From NCBI RefSeq assembly GCF_002165255.2, contig NZ_CP028561.1, forward strand, positions 806,001 to 870,000: a DNA stretch of 64,000 bases, written 5' to 3'. Source of the DNA: Acinetobacter sp. WCHA45 (GTDB taxonomy: Bacteria > Pseudomonadota > Gammaproteobacteria > Pseudomonadales > Moraxellaceae). The notes under the pieces are model-generated. The model had not been told where the DNA came from, searched no databases, and was given only the letters and a program-made list of their open reading frames with translations. Of this stretch, positions 10,294 to 18,538 are shown piece by piece. Both the position numbers and the translations under genes were made by a program. Numbering within the stretch: the first letter of the stretch is position 1; each line of letters begins with the position of its first letter.

Positions 10294-12038
10294 AATTAAT
10301 TATTAAAGAATATCTAGCTAGCCTTAAAGAACGAAATGAGCTTGATGCTCTGTTACCAACTCTTCTATCTCAAATGGGGCTTACTATTCTATCCGAGCCT
10401 AGTATTGGCAACCGTCAATTTGGAGTTGATATTTCGGCTGTAGGTTCAATTAATAATGAGCCTGAAGCCATCTACTTATTTTCTATCAAAGCGGGAAATT
10501 TAGGACGACAAGATTGGAATAGTGGAAATGCCCAAGATTTAAGACCATCTCTAGATGAAATTTTAGATGTTTATATCCCTACTCATTTACCAAGTGAGTA
10601 TAAAGATCTTCCAATTATCATCTGTCTTACTTTTGGAGGAGACTTAAAGCAAGAAATTGAAATAAATTTAAGTCAATATACCCAAGCCAAAGAAACAGAT
10701 CAGATTAAGTTTGCTGTTTGGAATGGTGACCGTATTTCTGGGTATCTAGAAAAATACCTTATTAATGAGCAATTATTTTTACAAGATGATTTAAAGTCTT
10801 TATTGCGAAAATCATTAGCTATGGTTGATCAACCTGAAATAAGTTTTCAACATTTTTCGAGATTAATCCAAAAGTTATTCCAAGACTTACAAAGTCAATC
10901 CATTAAAAATCAATTAACTACTCTACGTCAAAGTTATCTAGCACTAGGCATACTCAATTCATGGTGTTTATCTGAAAATAATATTGAAAGTTCTTACCTG
11001 TCAGCAGAAAGATTAATTTTACATAGTTGGCAAGTTGTAAAATCATTCGCATCTAAAAATACTGCTGATGCTAGAAAAATAAAGAATATTTTTAAATCCT
11101 TAACTCTACTCTATCTATCTATTTCAGATTCTTATTATCAGAGATTTTTACCTCATTTTTCATCTCTACATGCTATTTCCAATGCGGTACATGGAAACTG
11201 TGATGTTGATATCAATCTACGATTATTTGATGTCATCGGAAGGATTTCTCTCTTTGGTATATGGGTCGATTGGGCTTTTGATAGAATGTATCGCAACTCA
11301 GCCGATCAAAATATTATTGAAGATGCATCTAGAACTCATGGAGAAATCAGCGAAGCTCTTAAAAAGTTGATCATGAATAATCCATTGCTTTTCCATCCGT
11401 ATAAAGATGATCAAGCTATTGATATAGGATTAACAGCCTTTTACTGGTTAAAGAACAACGAAAATGATGGAGATCTAGAAGGATGGCTATCAGGAATTAC
11501 ACGAACCATACCTGGAGCATTCACACATAACAAAAGATACCCTTCCAACATACATGACTATTTAGAATTAGTTTTGCATCCTATCGATGATTCTCAAGAG
11601 TATAGAGAAAGTGTCACAAAAGGTTCCATCCTTTATCCACTATTAGGTTTCTTTGCCGAAGTATTTAAAAATTCCGAAATGCATTTGGATATTAAAAAAA
11701 TCACGACTGAATTTATCCCTAAATGTACCCTACAAATTTGGCATCCTGATGCGGACACCGAAACTCATTTATATTCCAACAGCGATACTCACGGTCTAGG
11801 AATCACAGGTATATCGAATGAGACAAGAGAAACTCCATTTAATCAAATCAAAGAGAATTGCTCACTAGATAAATACATCCTTGAACTATCAGCGGTGAAA
11901 TGTGATCACTTTCCTATTATTTTGACTGCTTGTAGACATTATCGACTACCAATTCCATATCATTTTTATTTTCAACTACTAGGAGTTGACATCTATAAAG
12001 ATGAGACTAAAGATCAAGAAACTGAACATGAAGTATAA
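10290..12038 (+). CDS. Putative PD-(D/E)XK-like nuclease-domain protein, partner of the 8575 gene
   Basis: 582 residues from a GTG start that overlaps the previous stop by four bases. The N-terminus resembles a restriction-endonuclease-like fold. A first helix contains E17, GVDIS carries D47, and the strand IYLFSIKAG ends in K67, so the core would read E, D, then SxK instead of the usual (D/E/Q)xK. A segment near residues 142-163 (FAVWNGDRISGYLEKYL) resembles the W(D/N)GD linker often found after such domains in defence proteins. Residues about 190-582 are mostly helical and unrecognised. No membrane segment. The nuclease call rests on motif pattern only. Confidence 0.72.
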   Translation: MKLIIKEYLASLKERNELDALLPTLLSQMGLTILSEPSIGNRQFGVDISAVGSINNEPEAIYLFSIKAGNLGRQDWNSGNAQDLRPSLDEILDVYIPTHLPSEYKDLPIIICLTFGGDLKQEIEINLSQYTQAKETDQIKFAVWNGDRISGYLEKYLINEQLFLQDDLKSLLRKSLAMVDQPEISFQHFSRLIQKLFQDLQSQSIKNQLTTLRQSYLALGILNSWCLSENNIESSYLSAERLILHSWQVVKSFASKNTADARKIKNIFKSLTLLYLSISDSYYQRFLPHFSSLHAISNAVHGNCDVDINLRLFDVIGRISLFGIWVDWAFDRMYRNSADQNIIEDASRTHGEISEALKKLIMNNPLLFHPYKDDQAIDIGLTAFYWLKNNENDGDLEGWLSGITRTIPGAFTHNKRYPSNIHDYLELVLHPIDDSQEYRESVTKGSILYPLLGFFAEVFKNSEMHLDIKKITTEFIPKCTLQIWHPDADTETHLYSNSDTHGLGITGISNETRETPFNQIKENCSLDKYILELSAVKCDHFPIILTACRHYRLPIPYHFYFQLLGVDIYKDETKDQETEHEV

Positions 12039-12140
12039 GAGAACTATTTTTGCACCAATTTTTTTAAATGGTATATACACGATACTTTAATGTTTTTCTA
12101 AGACTTCGCTCTTTTTGATTCCAATTTAGGGTAAGTTTAA

Positions 12141-12201
12141 GTTAAGTACTTGTTAAGTAATCTCTGTCTAATAACCTAATAAAGCATATATAAGTTATTA
12201 G
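12141..12201. repeat. Direct and inverted repeats in the island intergenic region
   Basis: GTTAAGTA occurs twice (12141-12148 and 12152-12159). Just after it is an inverted repeat, CTAATAAC (12168-12175) / GTTATTAG (12194-12201). The stretch is AT-rich and lies between the cargo pair and the putative replication initiator. It could be part of a replication origin or a terminator region; neither is proven. Confidence 0.4.
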
Positions 12202-12220
12202 GCAGACTCATTTCATATAA

Positions 12221-12257
12221 AACGCCGTGAACCTTACTATTACAAGGCTACGGCGCT
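12221..12257 (-). terminator. Possible terminator of the Rep-like gene
   Basis: In the minus direction after 12287 the sequence forms CGCCGTAGCCTT, loop, AAGGTTCACGGCG followed by TTTT. The stem is imperfect (one bulge and one G-U pair). Confidence 0.55.
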
Positions 12258-12286
12258 CTTGTAGCTATAAATTAACTACAGCAATT

Positions 12287-13438
12287 TTACGAGTAATGCC
12301 TAAAGTTTTTAGCCAAGTTACAAACGGCATTCACTACCAATCTGTTCAATTCGGCATTCATTTCTATATCGGGAATAAACTTTCTCAAGTTCCGATGTGA
12401 ATCCAAATATGGTTCTTTCTCCATCCCATAGACATCAATTTTGTTTATATAGACACACACTTGGTGACTCGATGCTTCTGCTTTTAGATGTGTAAATCGA
12501 AGCCCTTTAAAGCTCTCCAACAACAATTGTCTGATGTTTGAAAATGAGTTATTCAAGCGTTTCAGTACGGACTCTTTAATATTCTTCTCCGCACGAATTC
12601 GCCATTCACTCTCTTTCAACGGCGTACCATTTTGATCCGTCTGCTTTTGGTATATATGCCAATACTCATCAGCTAACCTATGATTGATGCCGATATTGAA
12701 ACCATCTGTTAACTTTCTGTGGAGTACAATTGGATTAACAGGAATAGCTGTAAATACGCCTGTTTGCGCTTTAAAGACCCTAAAGTTATTTACAGCACTT
12801 GGAAGCCTTAGTGCCTTTAGAAGAGCCGTAGCAAGCCCTAAATGCTTATATCCATAGAAGTCTAAAGCTACTTCCAATTCCACAATCTTCATGCTCTCTT
12901 TAATCAAACCAAAATGATCTAAATAACCACATCGCTCATCTAAAATCCTTAGAGAATTCATATCATGCAAACGAATTACAAATCCATTCGAGCTTTCTTT
13001 AATGTAATGTCTAACCCCTGTTTTCTCAGTTAAAAACTTTTTAATATCGTGTCGGCTAGAAGGCTTTTTAATTTCAAAATAAAGATCTAAAAAATCAACT
13101 CTAGCTCTAACTTTAATGTTCATCGCTTTAAAATCATAGCTGTTGATATTGGAATAAATCTTTGTTTCTAGCTCTTCTGCATGTCTAGCATTTTCCATAT
13201 AGCGTTGCTCTAAGCTTTTCCATGTATCGCATGACACCGCCTCACCGACATGGAAACTAAATCCACTCTCACGACTCAATTCTTCACATCGGTCAGACCT
13301 TGCTTTTAATAAATTCAGCTCAAACCGAATTTCATTTAACTTGGCATAATAATCCGTAGCGGTAAGTTTCTCTTCATCAATTTGAGACAACCGATTCATC
13401 AAAGCCTGATATTCATCACCAACTTTCAAATTCAACAT
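12287..13438 (-). CDS. Putative replication initiator, RstA/Rep_trans-like
   Basis: 383 residues from the ATG at 13438; a TTG at 13447 would add three residues. The N-terminal third is a charged coiled region. The middle contains VELEVALDFYG and later DEYWHIYQKQTDQNG followed by EWRIRAEKNI. This order resembles the replication initiation factor family (Rep_trans, RstA-like) of rolling-circle plasmids and filamentous phages, where a conserved YxxYxK element and an E-x-R-x-E strand follow each other. The match is by eye and no catalytic tyrosine was verified. In this island it would support excision-linked replication. Confidence 0.55.
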   Translation of the reverse strand: MLNLKVGDEYQALMNRLSQIDEEKLTATDYYAKLNEIRFELNLLKARSDRCEELSRESGFSFHVGEAVSCDTWKSLEQRYMENARHAEELETKIYSNINSYDFKAMNIKVRARVDFLDLYFEIKKPSSRHDIKKFLTEKTGVRHYIKESSNGFVIRLHDMNSLRILDERCGYLDHFGLIKESMKIVELEVALDFYGYKHLGLATALLKALRLPSAVNNFRVFKAQTGVFTAIPVNPIVLHRKLTDGFNIGINHRLADEYWHIYQKQTDQNGTPLKESEWRIRAEKNIKESVLKRLNNSFSNIRQLLLESFKGLRFTHLKAEASSHQVCVYINKIDVYGMEKEPYLDSHRNLRKFIPDIEMNAELNRLVVNAVCNLAKNFRHYS

Positions 13439-13466
13439 AATGCACAACCTATTTTTGGGATAAAAA

Positions 13467-13490
13467 AACGGTTCAATCCATTGAACCGTT
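13467..13490 (-). terminator. Perfect 11-bp inverted repeat before the Rep-like gene
   Basis: AACGGTTCAAT, CC, ATTGAACCGTT. On the minus strand it is followed by a run of seven Ts, so it can act as a terminator for the upstream small genes. Its position just ahead of a putative rolling-circle initiator also allows an origin hairpin. The sequence does not decide between these. Confidence 0.6.
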
Positions 13491-13510
13491 TCGCCATCAA
13501 TATCCCTTAA

Positions 13511-13765
13511 TTAATCAATTAAAGAACTCTCAAGCCTTTTAATTTCCGCATCCACATCCTCGTTTAACTTATCTAACAGACGATTAAATGATTCACTATC
13601 TTTAAGAGATCCCGTCATTAATTCATCAAAGTTCGGCTCAGAAATTAAGTGCTCTAACTCCTCCCAATTAATTTCCAAATTAAGATCTTGCCAATGATCT
13701 GTTGCTCTAACTTTATCAAGTACAGTCAAAGCAATCTTTGTTGCTACGTGTTTTTGCATGTCCAT
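13511..13765 (-). CDS. Small acidic island protein, unknown
   Basis: 84 residues, acidic and helical, beginning MDMQKHVATKIALTVLDKV and ending with repeated Glu/Asp/Leu. A strong AAAGGAG ribosome binding site precedes the ATG at 13765. It lies downstream of the 74-aa and AlpA-like genes on the same strand, in what looks like one early operon. I do not recognise the family. Confidence 0.7.
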   Translation of the reverse strand: MDMQKHVATKIALTVLDKVRATDHWQDLNLEINWEELEHLISEPNFDELMTGSLKDSESFNRLLDKLNEDVDAEIKRLESSLID

Positions 13766-13783
13766 GATTATCTCCTTTAGGAC

Positions 13784-14008
13784 TTAATGTTTTGTGTGAG
13801 TAGTTGATGCTCGAATGAATGCATCAAGCGTTAATTGGGTATAAGCAACCTTGCTATTTCTTAGCTCGAATCTAAGCTTGTACACTTCTTTAGAAGTCCG
13901 ATTATTTGCCAAAAATGAATACCACTGTTTCTCAGTTTTAAAAGGCAACTTTTCAGCTAAATACTCCGAGGCTTGTGGTCGAGTAAACCATGCCGTCTGA
14001 CTAATCAT
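13784..14008 (-). CDS. Small island protein, possible DNA-binding accessory
   Basis: 74 residues beginning MISQTAWFTRPQASEYLAEK. It overlaps the AlpA-like gene upstream by four bases (ATGA), which indicates translational coupling. Composition is basic with aromatic residues and a possible short helix-turn-helix in residues 8-40. The position beside AlpA suggests a regulatory or excision accessory role, by inference only. Confidence 0.65.
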   Translation of the reverse strand: MISQTAWFTRPQASEYLAEKLPFKTEKQWYSFLANNRTSKEVYKLRFELRNSKVAYTQLTLDAFIRASTTHTKH

Positions 14009-14214
14009 GATTGCGCCTTTCTTTTGCTATGCCATTCCACTAATTCGGCATAGCTAAAGAAGACAGGGGCTTGCCTAGATTCTCCATACTTGATAGCCGA
14101 AGGGAAATCAGGATCTCTTCGCATTAGGACTCGTAATGTATCTCTAGATACACCAAGCATTTCACAGACTTTTTTATAGGGAACTTGAAGTGGGGGGATT
14201 TCTTGAGAAAGCAT
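14005..14214 (-). CDS. AlpA-like helix-turn-helix regulator/excisionase
   Basis: 69 residues. VPYKKVCEMLGVSRDTLRVL (residues 12-31) is an HTH of the AlpA/MerR-like type, and FPSAIKYGESRQAPVFF with the following YAELVEWHSKR is the usual AlpA wing and C-terminal helix. AlpA-type proteins control integrase expression or excision in P4-like elements. It is the first gene of the minus-strand early operon. Confidence 0.78.
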   Translation of the reverse strand: MLSQEIPPLQVPYKKVCEMLGVSRDTLRVLMRRDPDFPSAIKYGESRQAPVFFSYAELVEWHSKRKAQS

Positions 14215-14302
14215 TTAATAGCTCCATACTTGTTTGTATGCAGCTATTAAACTAAATAGTTTTTAGTGTCATGAAAGTGACATAAGATTAATTATTAAAC
14301 AT

Positions 14303-15124
14303 TTAAACTATTTTTTTAATTTTATTTTTACCACTTAAATTTAAGAAAACTTTGAGCCTAGCTTTGAGTCGTCCTGTCTCATCAGTATCAGCTTTCAAGC
14401 TTTTTAATTTGGTAGAAGTAATTTCATAATTTTCCAGCAATTCATTAATCACATTTTCCAAATTTTTACCTTTTGGAAATACACCATTCATTTTTAAATA
14501 AATTTCTTCCCATAGCTCTAAAGCAAGACCAAGCTCAGGAGCATAAAATTTTCCATTAGAATTTAAAGCATGGTGGGATAATGGAATACTGTCAATTTCG
14601 TCTAGTTTAAATAATATATCCGAAGCTATTAAGTAAACATTTCTATTAATCTTACTCATGTTTACTTCAGAACAATGTTTAAAAACAAGTTCAGTAGGAT
14701 CTATTTCTCCTTGCTCAATCAAGAGTTCTAAAAGTGCTATTACGTCTTCGTTACTCTTTGAGACATTAGGCTTATGATAACCATCGTTTAATGGGCGAAA
14801 AATACGTGTGCTATTTTCTTTATATATATTGCCAACTAAATATTTTTCATCCTTTAAAAAAATAGTATTTAAAGCTCTAACTCCATCATAAAGACTAAGT
14901 TTAAGTTTCCCTATGAAAGATTCTGTTCTAACAATCGTAAAATCTTCTTCACTATGATTTACTTCTAGAATAGCTCGATAACTTTTTTCATAGAGCTCTC
15001 CACAATAATTGAAATATACATTCATATAACCATTTGATACATAGTGCAATAACGTATAGAAATTGCATTTCTGCTTTGTTAAATCCTCAATTTTTTCAAT
15101 TGCTGAGTCACTATTTACGAACAT
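14303..15124 (-). CDS. Unrecognised 273-aa protein beside the integrase
   Basis: 273 residues from the ATG at 15124, two bases after the integrase stop in transcription order, so it is probably cotranscribed with int. No membrane segment or signal is visible. The C-terminal third (YAPELGLALELWEEIYLKMN, then a Lys-rich helix pair) resembles a short helical domain seen in many prophage and satellite hypothetical proteins. AT-rich codon use matches the island. Function is unknown; a cargo or accessory regulator role is possible. Confidence 0.7.
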   Translation of the reverse strand: MFVNSDSAIEKIEDLTKQKCNFYTLLHYVSNGYMNVYFNYCGELYEKSYRAILEVNHSEEDFTIVRTESFIGKLKLSLYDGVRALNTIFLKDEKYLVGNIYKENSTRIFRPLNDGYHKPNVSKSNEDVIALLELLIEQGEIDPTELVFKHCSEVNMSKINRNVYLIASDILFKLDEIDSIPLSHHALNSNGKFYAPELGLALELWEEIYLKMNGVFPKGKNLENVINELLENYEITSTKLKSLKADTDETGRLKARLKVFLNLSGKNKIKKIV

Positions 15125-15126
15125 AG

Positions 15127-16359
15127 TTAAGCCTTTGCCTTTTTAAACTGAATAACTTTCATATCTGCCAACTCTTCAAGATAATCGGCATACCATTGCA
15201 TCAAACGTGCACGATCTTCCAAATATTGGGCTTTGTTATATACACCTGCCACACCATCTTTGACGTGCGCTAAAGCAGACTCAATGTGTCTTTCATCAAA
15301 GCCACGATTGTTTAAAAGGGTACTAGCAATGTGACGGAATCCATGTGGGGTCTGACGTCCTTCATATCCAAGACGGCGTAATGCCATAATGAAAACAGTA
15401 TCCGACTTTGGCTTATTCTTATCTGATCGACTAGGGAAAAGAAAATCTGACTCAGAATGAATACTCTTAAGCTCCTTAATCAATTGAATCGCTTGTTTCG
15501 GTAAAGGTATCGTATGCTCACGGCGCTTTTTCATTCGGAAGTCTGGGATAGTCCAAAGTGCATTTTCTAAATCAAACTCCTCCCACTTGGCTTCACGTAA
15601 TTCACTTGGTCTACAGAACAACATAGCTAAAAGTTGCAAACCAATACGGCTATCCAAAGTAGGATAATTGTTGATAGCTCGAAGAAGTGCAGGCAATTCA
15701 TTTTCCGACACATGAGCCATATTTTCTTTTTTACCTTGAATAAGGTATTTCTGCATTCCTTCTAATGGATTGTAGTCAATGCGCCCAGTGATTTTTGCAT
15801 AGTCATAAATATCACGACACATTGCACACATACGCTTAACTTGCTCATAAATCTTTTGTTCAAGCTGAACGCGCTTTAAGTACTCCATCCATTCAATCGG
15901 TCGGATAGAAACAAATAACCGTTTTCCGAACATTGGAAAAATATGTTTCTCCAATGCACCTTTGTTACGTGTCATGGTATCGGCTACCCATTGCGTTTGC
16001 TTGGTATCAAGCCATTCACGAGCTAAAGCTTCAAAGGTAGCATTATTGGTTTCAAGCTCTTTTATCTTTCGCTCTTGCTTGCTGATAATAGGATTTTCGC
16101 CGTTGCTAATGTCATTCAATAATTCTTGAGCTTTCTTTCGAGCAAGCTTGCCTTTAATCGCAGGATAACCACCTAACCCAACCCAAGACCACTTCCCATC
16201 AGGCTTTTTATATCTTAATTGCCAAGACTTGTTTCCATTCTTCTGTACAAAGAAATACAGCCCATTGCCATCTAACTCCCGATAATCCTTATCTTCAGGT
16301 TTTAGATTTTCCAATACGGTATCTGATAAAGGGCGCTTTTTAATATCCGAACGCTTCAT
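15127..16359 (-). CDS. int: P4-type tyrosine integrase
   Basis: 410 residues. The N-terminal arm-binding domain (DUF4102 type, about residues 10-95, with GLYFFVQKNGNKSWQLRY) is followed by a SAM-like core-binding domain and the catalytic domain. Catalytic residues are visible: R250 in FCRPSELREAKW, H339 and R342 in TPHGFRHIAS, H365 in LAHVKDG, and the nucleophile Y374 in GVYNKAQY. It is complete. It catalyses integration at the ssrA 3' end, which lies 177 bp upstream. Its promoter region contains four copies or variants of TGTGATACA, so it may be autoregulated. Confidence 0.95.
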   Translation of the reverse strand: MKRSDIKKRPLSDTVLENLKPEDKDYRELDGNGLYFFVQKNGNKSWQLRYKKPDGKWSWVGLGGYPAIKGKLARKKAQELLNDISNGENPIISKQERKIKELETNNATFEALAREWLDTKQTQWVADTMTRNKGALEKHIFPMFGKRLFVSIRPIEWMEYLKRVQLEQKIYEQVKRMCAMCRDIYDYAKITGRIDYNPLEGMQKYLIQGKKENMAHVSENELPALLRAINNYPTLDSRIGLQLLAMLFCRPSELREAKWEEFDLENALWTIPDFRMKKRREHTIPLPKQAIQLIKELKSIHSESDFLFPSRSDKNKPKSDTVFIMALRRLGYEGRQTPHGFRHIASTLLNNRGFDERHIESALAHVKDGVAGVYNKAQYLEDRARLMQWYADYLEELADMKVIQFKKAKA

Positions 16360-16361
16360 TG

Positions 16362-16418
16362 TGTATCACAGTGGTTTCAATTATTCATCAATGATACACG
16401 ATGTGATACATGATACAA
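16362..16418. repeat. Putative integrase arm-type sites, right end
   Basis: The motif TGTGATACA occurs here at 16402-16410, inverted as TGTATCACA at 16362-16370, and as one-mismatch or two-mismatch variants at 16391-16399 and 16410-16418. The cluster overlaps the int promoter region and lies 66 bp inside the right att core. It matches the pair at 8458-8478. Confidence 0.55.
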
Positions 16419-16455
16419 ACTCATATACTCGGTTAAGCTCAATTATGTTTAGGCA

Positions 16456-16490
16456 TAAAAAAAGGCTTGATCCCTTTAGAATCAAGCCTT
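16456..16490 (-). terminator. Terminator of ssrA, within the att region
   Basis: On the minus strand, AAGGCTTGATTCTAAAGGGATCAAGCCTT is followed by a run of Ts. It lies about 50 bases beyond the tmRNA 3' end. Confidence 0.8.
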
Positions 16491-16558
16491 TCCGCTTTAT
16501 ATTGCGTCATATTCAGTTATATAAAGCTAAGTATTTGGTGGAGATGGCGGGAGTTGAA
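16484..16558. repeat. Right att-like repeat, including the ssrA 3' end
   Basis: The core AAGCCTTTCCGCTTTATAT at 16484-16502 is identical to 8342-8360. Similarity continues toward the intact ssrA 3' end. The island would run from core to core, about 8.1 kb. Confidence 0.75.
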
Positions 16559-16895
16559 CCCGCGTCCGCCAGCACTACACTCGAGAATACTACATGCTTA
16601 GATATCGTCTATTGTTTTAACGCCAAGCGACCCGACGAACAGGGTACAAGGTGCGATCCTCTAAGTTTGGTATAAAGCCCCGAGGCTTGACTTTATACGG
16701 ACTTGTGTGCGTGCGCTTCGGTCGGGTTCACTGACCACAAGTATTCAGTGAAGCGGACAAGCTGCCCTTAGGCAGCTAGAGCGTAAGTTTCGTCGTTTGC
16801 GACTATTAAAATGCAAATTTTATTTACGAGAGAAAATGCGCTCTCGGCATGCATCTATGAGCTTCATCACCAGCGTCGAAGCCAATAACATCCCC
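16536..16895 (-). ncRNA. ssrA: Transfer-messenger RNA (tmRNA)
   Basis: 360 nt, from GGGGATGTTATTGGCTTCGA at the 5' end (16895) to a tRNA-like 3' half, GGTTCAACTCCCGCC, ending in an encoded CCA (16536-16538). The tag frame at 16800-16768 reads ANDETYALAA and then TAA, as expected for Acinetobacter. tmRNA with SmpB rescues stalled ribosomes. Its 3' end is the integration site of the neighbouring island, and the gene remains intact. Confidence 0.97.
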
Positions 16896-17080
16896 ATATA
16901 TGAAAGAGCATCATAGCATAAATATTGAAAATTTAAATCTAAATTTATAGGCTTTGAGGTTTGTGGTTAAAAACCGATCTAATTGAAATTATAAATTAAT
17001 TGCATGTCTTTAAGAATTGGCTTTTTAACGTTTAGTTAAATTGGAACTTCAAAGAAGCAATATATATTTAAATCTCTTCA

Positions 17081-17365
17081 TTAAAACAATAGCATATGAC
17101 TCGGCAGCTTAGGTTCATGCCAACCAACACCTAAAGCCCGAATAAGATCTACGCTAGCAATCATTCGACTGCCATGAAGCTGTGCAGCGAGTTGCTCTTG
17201 CTGCAAGATTCCAGTCCGAATCAATCACATCCAGATAGCTGATACTGCCTTCACGATAACGCAAATGTGAAAGCTGATTGGCATGTAGGGATGACGCAAG
17301 TGCTTGTACGTGTGCCTGTATTTGCTGATCCAGAATACGCTGATCAGACAGTTCATATACTGATT
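17081..17365 (-). pseudogene. Remnant of an outer-membrane efflux channel (NodT/OprM family)
   Basis: The minus strand carries only the C-terminal end of a TolC-like lipoprotein channel. One frame reads LSHLRYREGSISYLDVIDS. After a frameshift near 17200, a second reads LQQEQLAAQLHGSRMIASVD and then LIRALGVGWHEPKLPSHM up to a stop at 17081-17083. These match the conserved RYxxGxxSYLxVLD and LxxALGGGW endings of AdeC/OprM-type proteins. Nothing upstream continues it, so the gene is truncated and broken. Confidence 0.8.
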
Positions 17366-17722
17366 AAATCCTTATTTTACATTTTCAATACTAGTTATAT
17401 ACAGCGCTACAAATTTAAAGAAATATGAATATGCGAACATATTCAAACTGGTTAATTTTTATGATTTTACGGTTCATAAAAACTATTTATCAGTTTTTCG
17501 CTGTTTATTTGATCGCACTTTTTGCCTGTATCACTTATGAGTTTTTTTTAAATTAACTAATTTAAGATACGTGGGTTCAAGCGATGATACTGTTTTTTAA
17601 GTGTTGAATCGCAGCATATGCATTCTTTGTTTGATTAATCAGTTGGAATCGTTTTGAAATTCTATTCTCATTTACTTTAACTAGAACGAAGTTTAGGTAT
17701 TAATCGTAATAACGGGAGTTTT
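17366..17722. other. Intergenic stretch, nothing recognised
   Basis: AT-rich sequence between the efflux remnant and the marC homologue. I see no coding frame, RNA or clear repeat. The promoter of the marC homologue must lie at its right end, where AACGGGAG serves as ribosome binding site. Confidence 0.5.
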
Positions 17723-18345
17723 ATGTTTTCACCCTATATCCATGCATTTGCATTGTTTTTTCATTACTGAATCCGTTCCTGATGAGTGTCTACATGGTCG
17801 GGATGACTCGGAATACCGATGTAAAAGTATTTAATAAAGCATTGATTCAAGGGAGCTTAATTGCTTTTGCTATTTTTGCATTATTTGCATGGGGGGGCGA
17901 GAATATTTTTAGTCGCTACCTAAATGTAAGATTTGAATCTTTCCAAATATTTGGTGGACTAATTTTTCTTGTAATTGGTTATCGTTATGTGTTTCAGGGT
18001 GCAGAAACAATCGGTGAAATGCGTGGTGCTCCTGAGCATTTAGCAGGTACGATTGCTATGCCTTTTATGATCGGACCAGGAACAATTAGTGCTGCGGTTG
18101 TCACAGGCGTGAGTGTTCCATTTGGAGGAGCAATTGCTGTGATTGCCCTCACATTGGCGTTAACTTGCAGTATTCTTATCGCGATGAAATACGGACACGA
18201 TCATTTACGCTACAAGCATGCGAAGTATATTGATCGTTACTTTGACATTATGGGGCGTTTATCTGCTTTACTGATCGGTACAATTGCTGTCGATATGATC
18301 GTTAATGGCGTGATGGGACTCATTCAAGCTACAAATTTAAATTAA
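17723..18345 (+). pseudogene. marC: MarC-family membrane protein with a one-base frameshift
   Basis: The ATG at 17723 (behind GGGAG) opens MFSPYIHAFALFF and hits TGA after 15 codons. One extra T in the run of six Ts at 17756-17761 would continue as SLLNPFLMSVYMVGMTRNTD and join the 187-residue open frame that ends at 18345. The rest is a complete MarC/YhgN-type protein with six hydrophobic spans, GAPEHLAGTIAMPFMIGPGT in the middle, and a VDMIVNGVMGL ending. It is a broken gene, a homopolymer sequencing error, or a slippage-controlled gene. Transport function in this family is unclear. Confidence 0.82.
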
Positions 18346-18538
18346 ATTATTAGATATAAAATTTTGTATGATGAGTATTTATCTGGTTAATAACACATTG
18401 TTAATTTTAGATAAAATCTAATAAAAAGGGTCTATATGTAATCCTATTGAAATAATGTTTCGATCTATCATAAAAATAGTTGATGATGTTTTATACATTT
18501 ATACGTGTTTTTACGTTGAGGAATGAACGATAATACAC

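Noticed and set aside
8575..12038. Assigning the island gene pair to a named defence system
   Set aside because: I could not match either protein confidently to any named system from memory, so no name is given.
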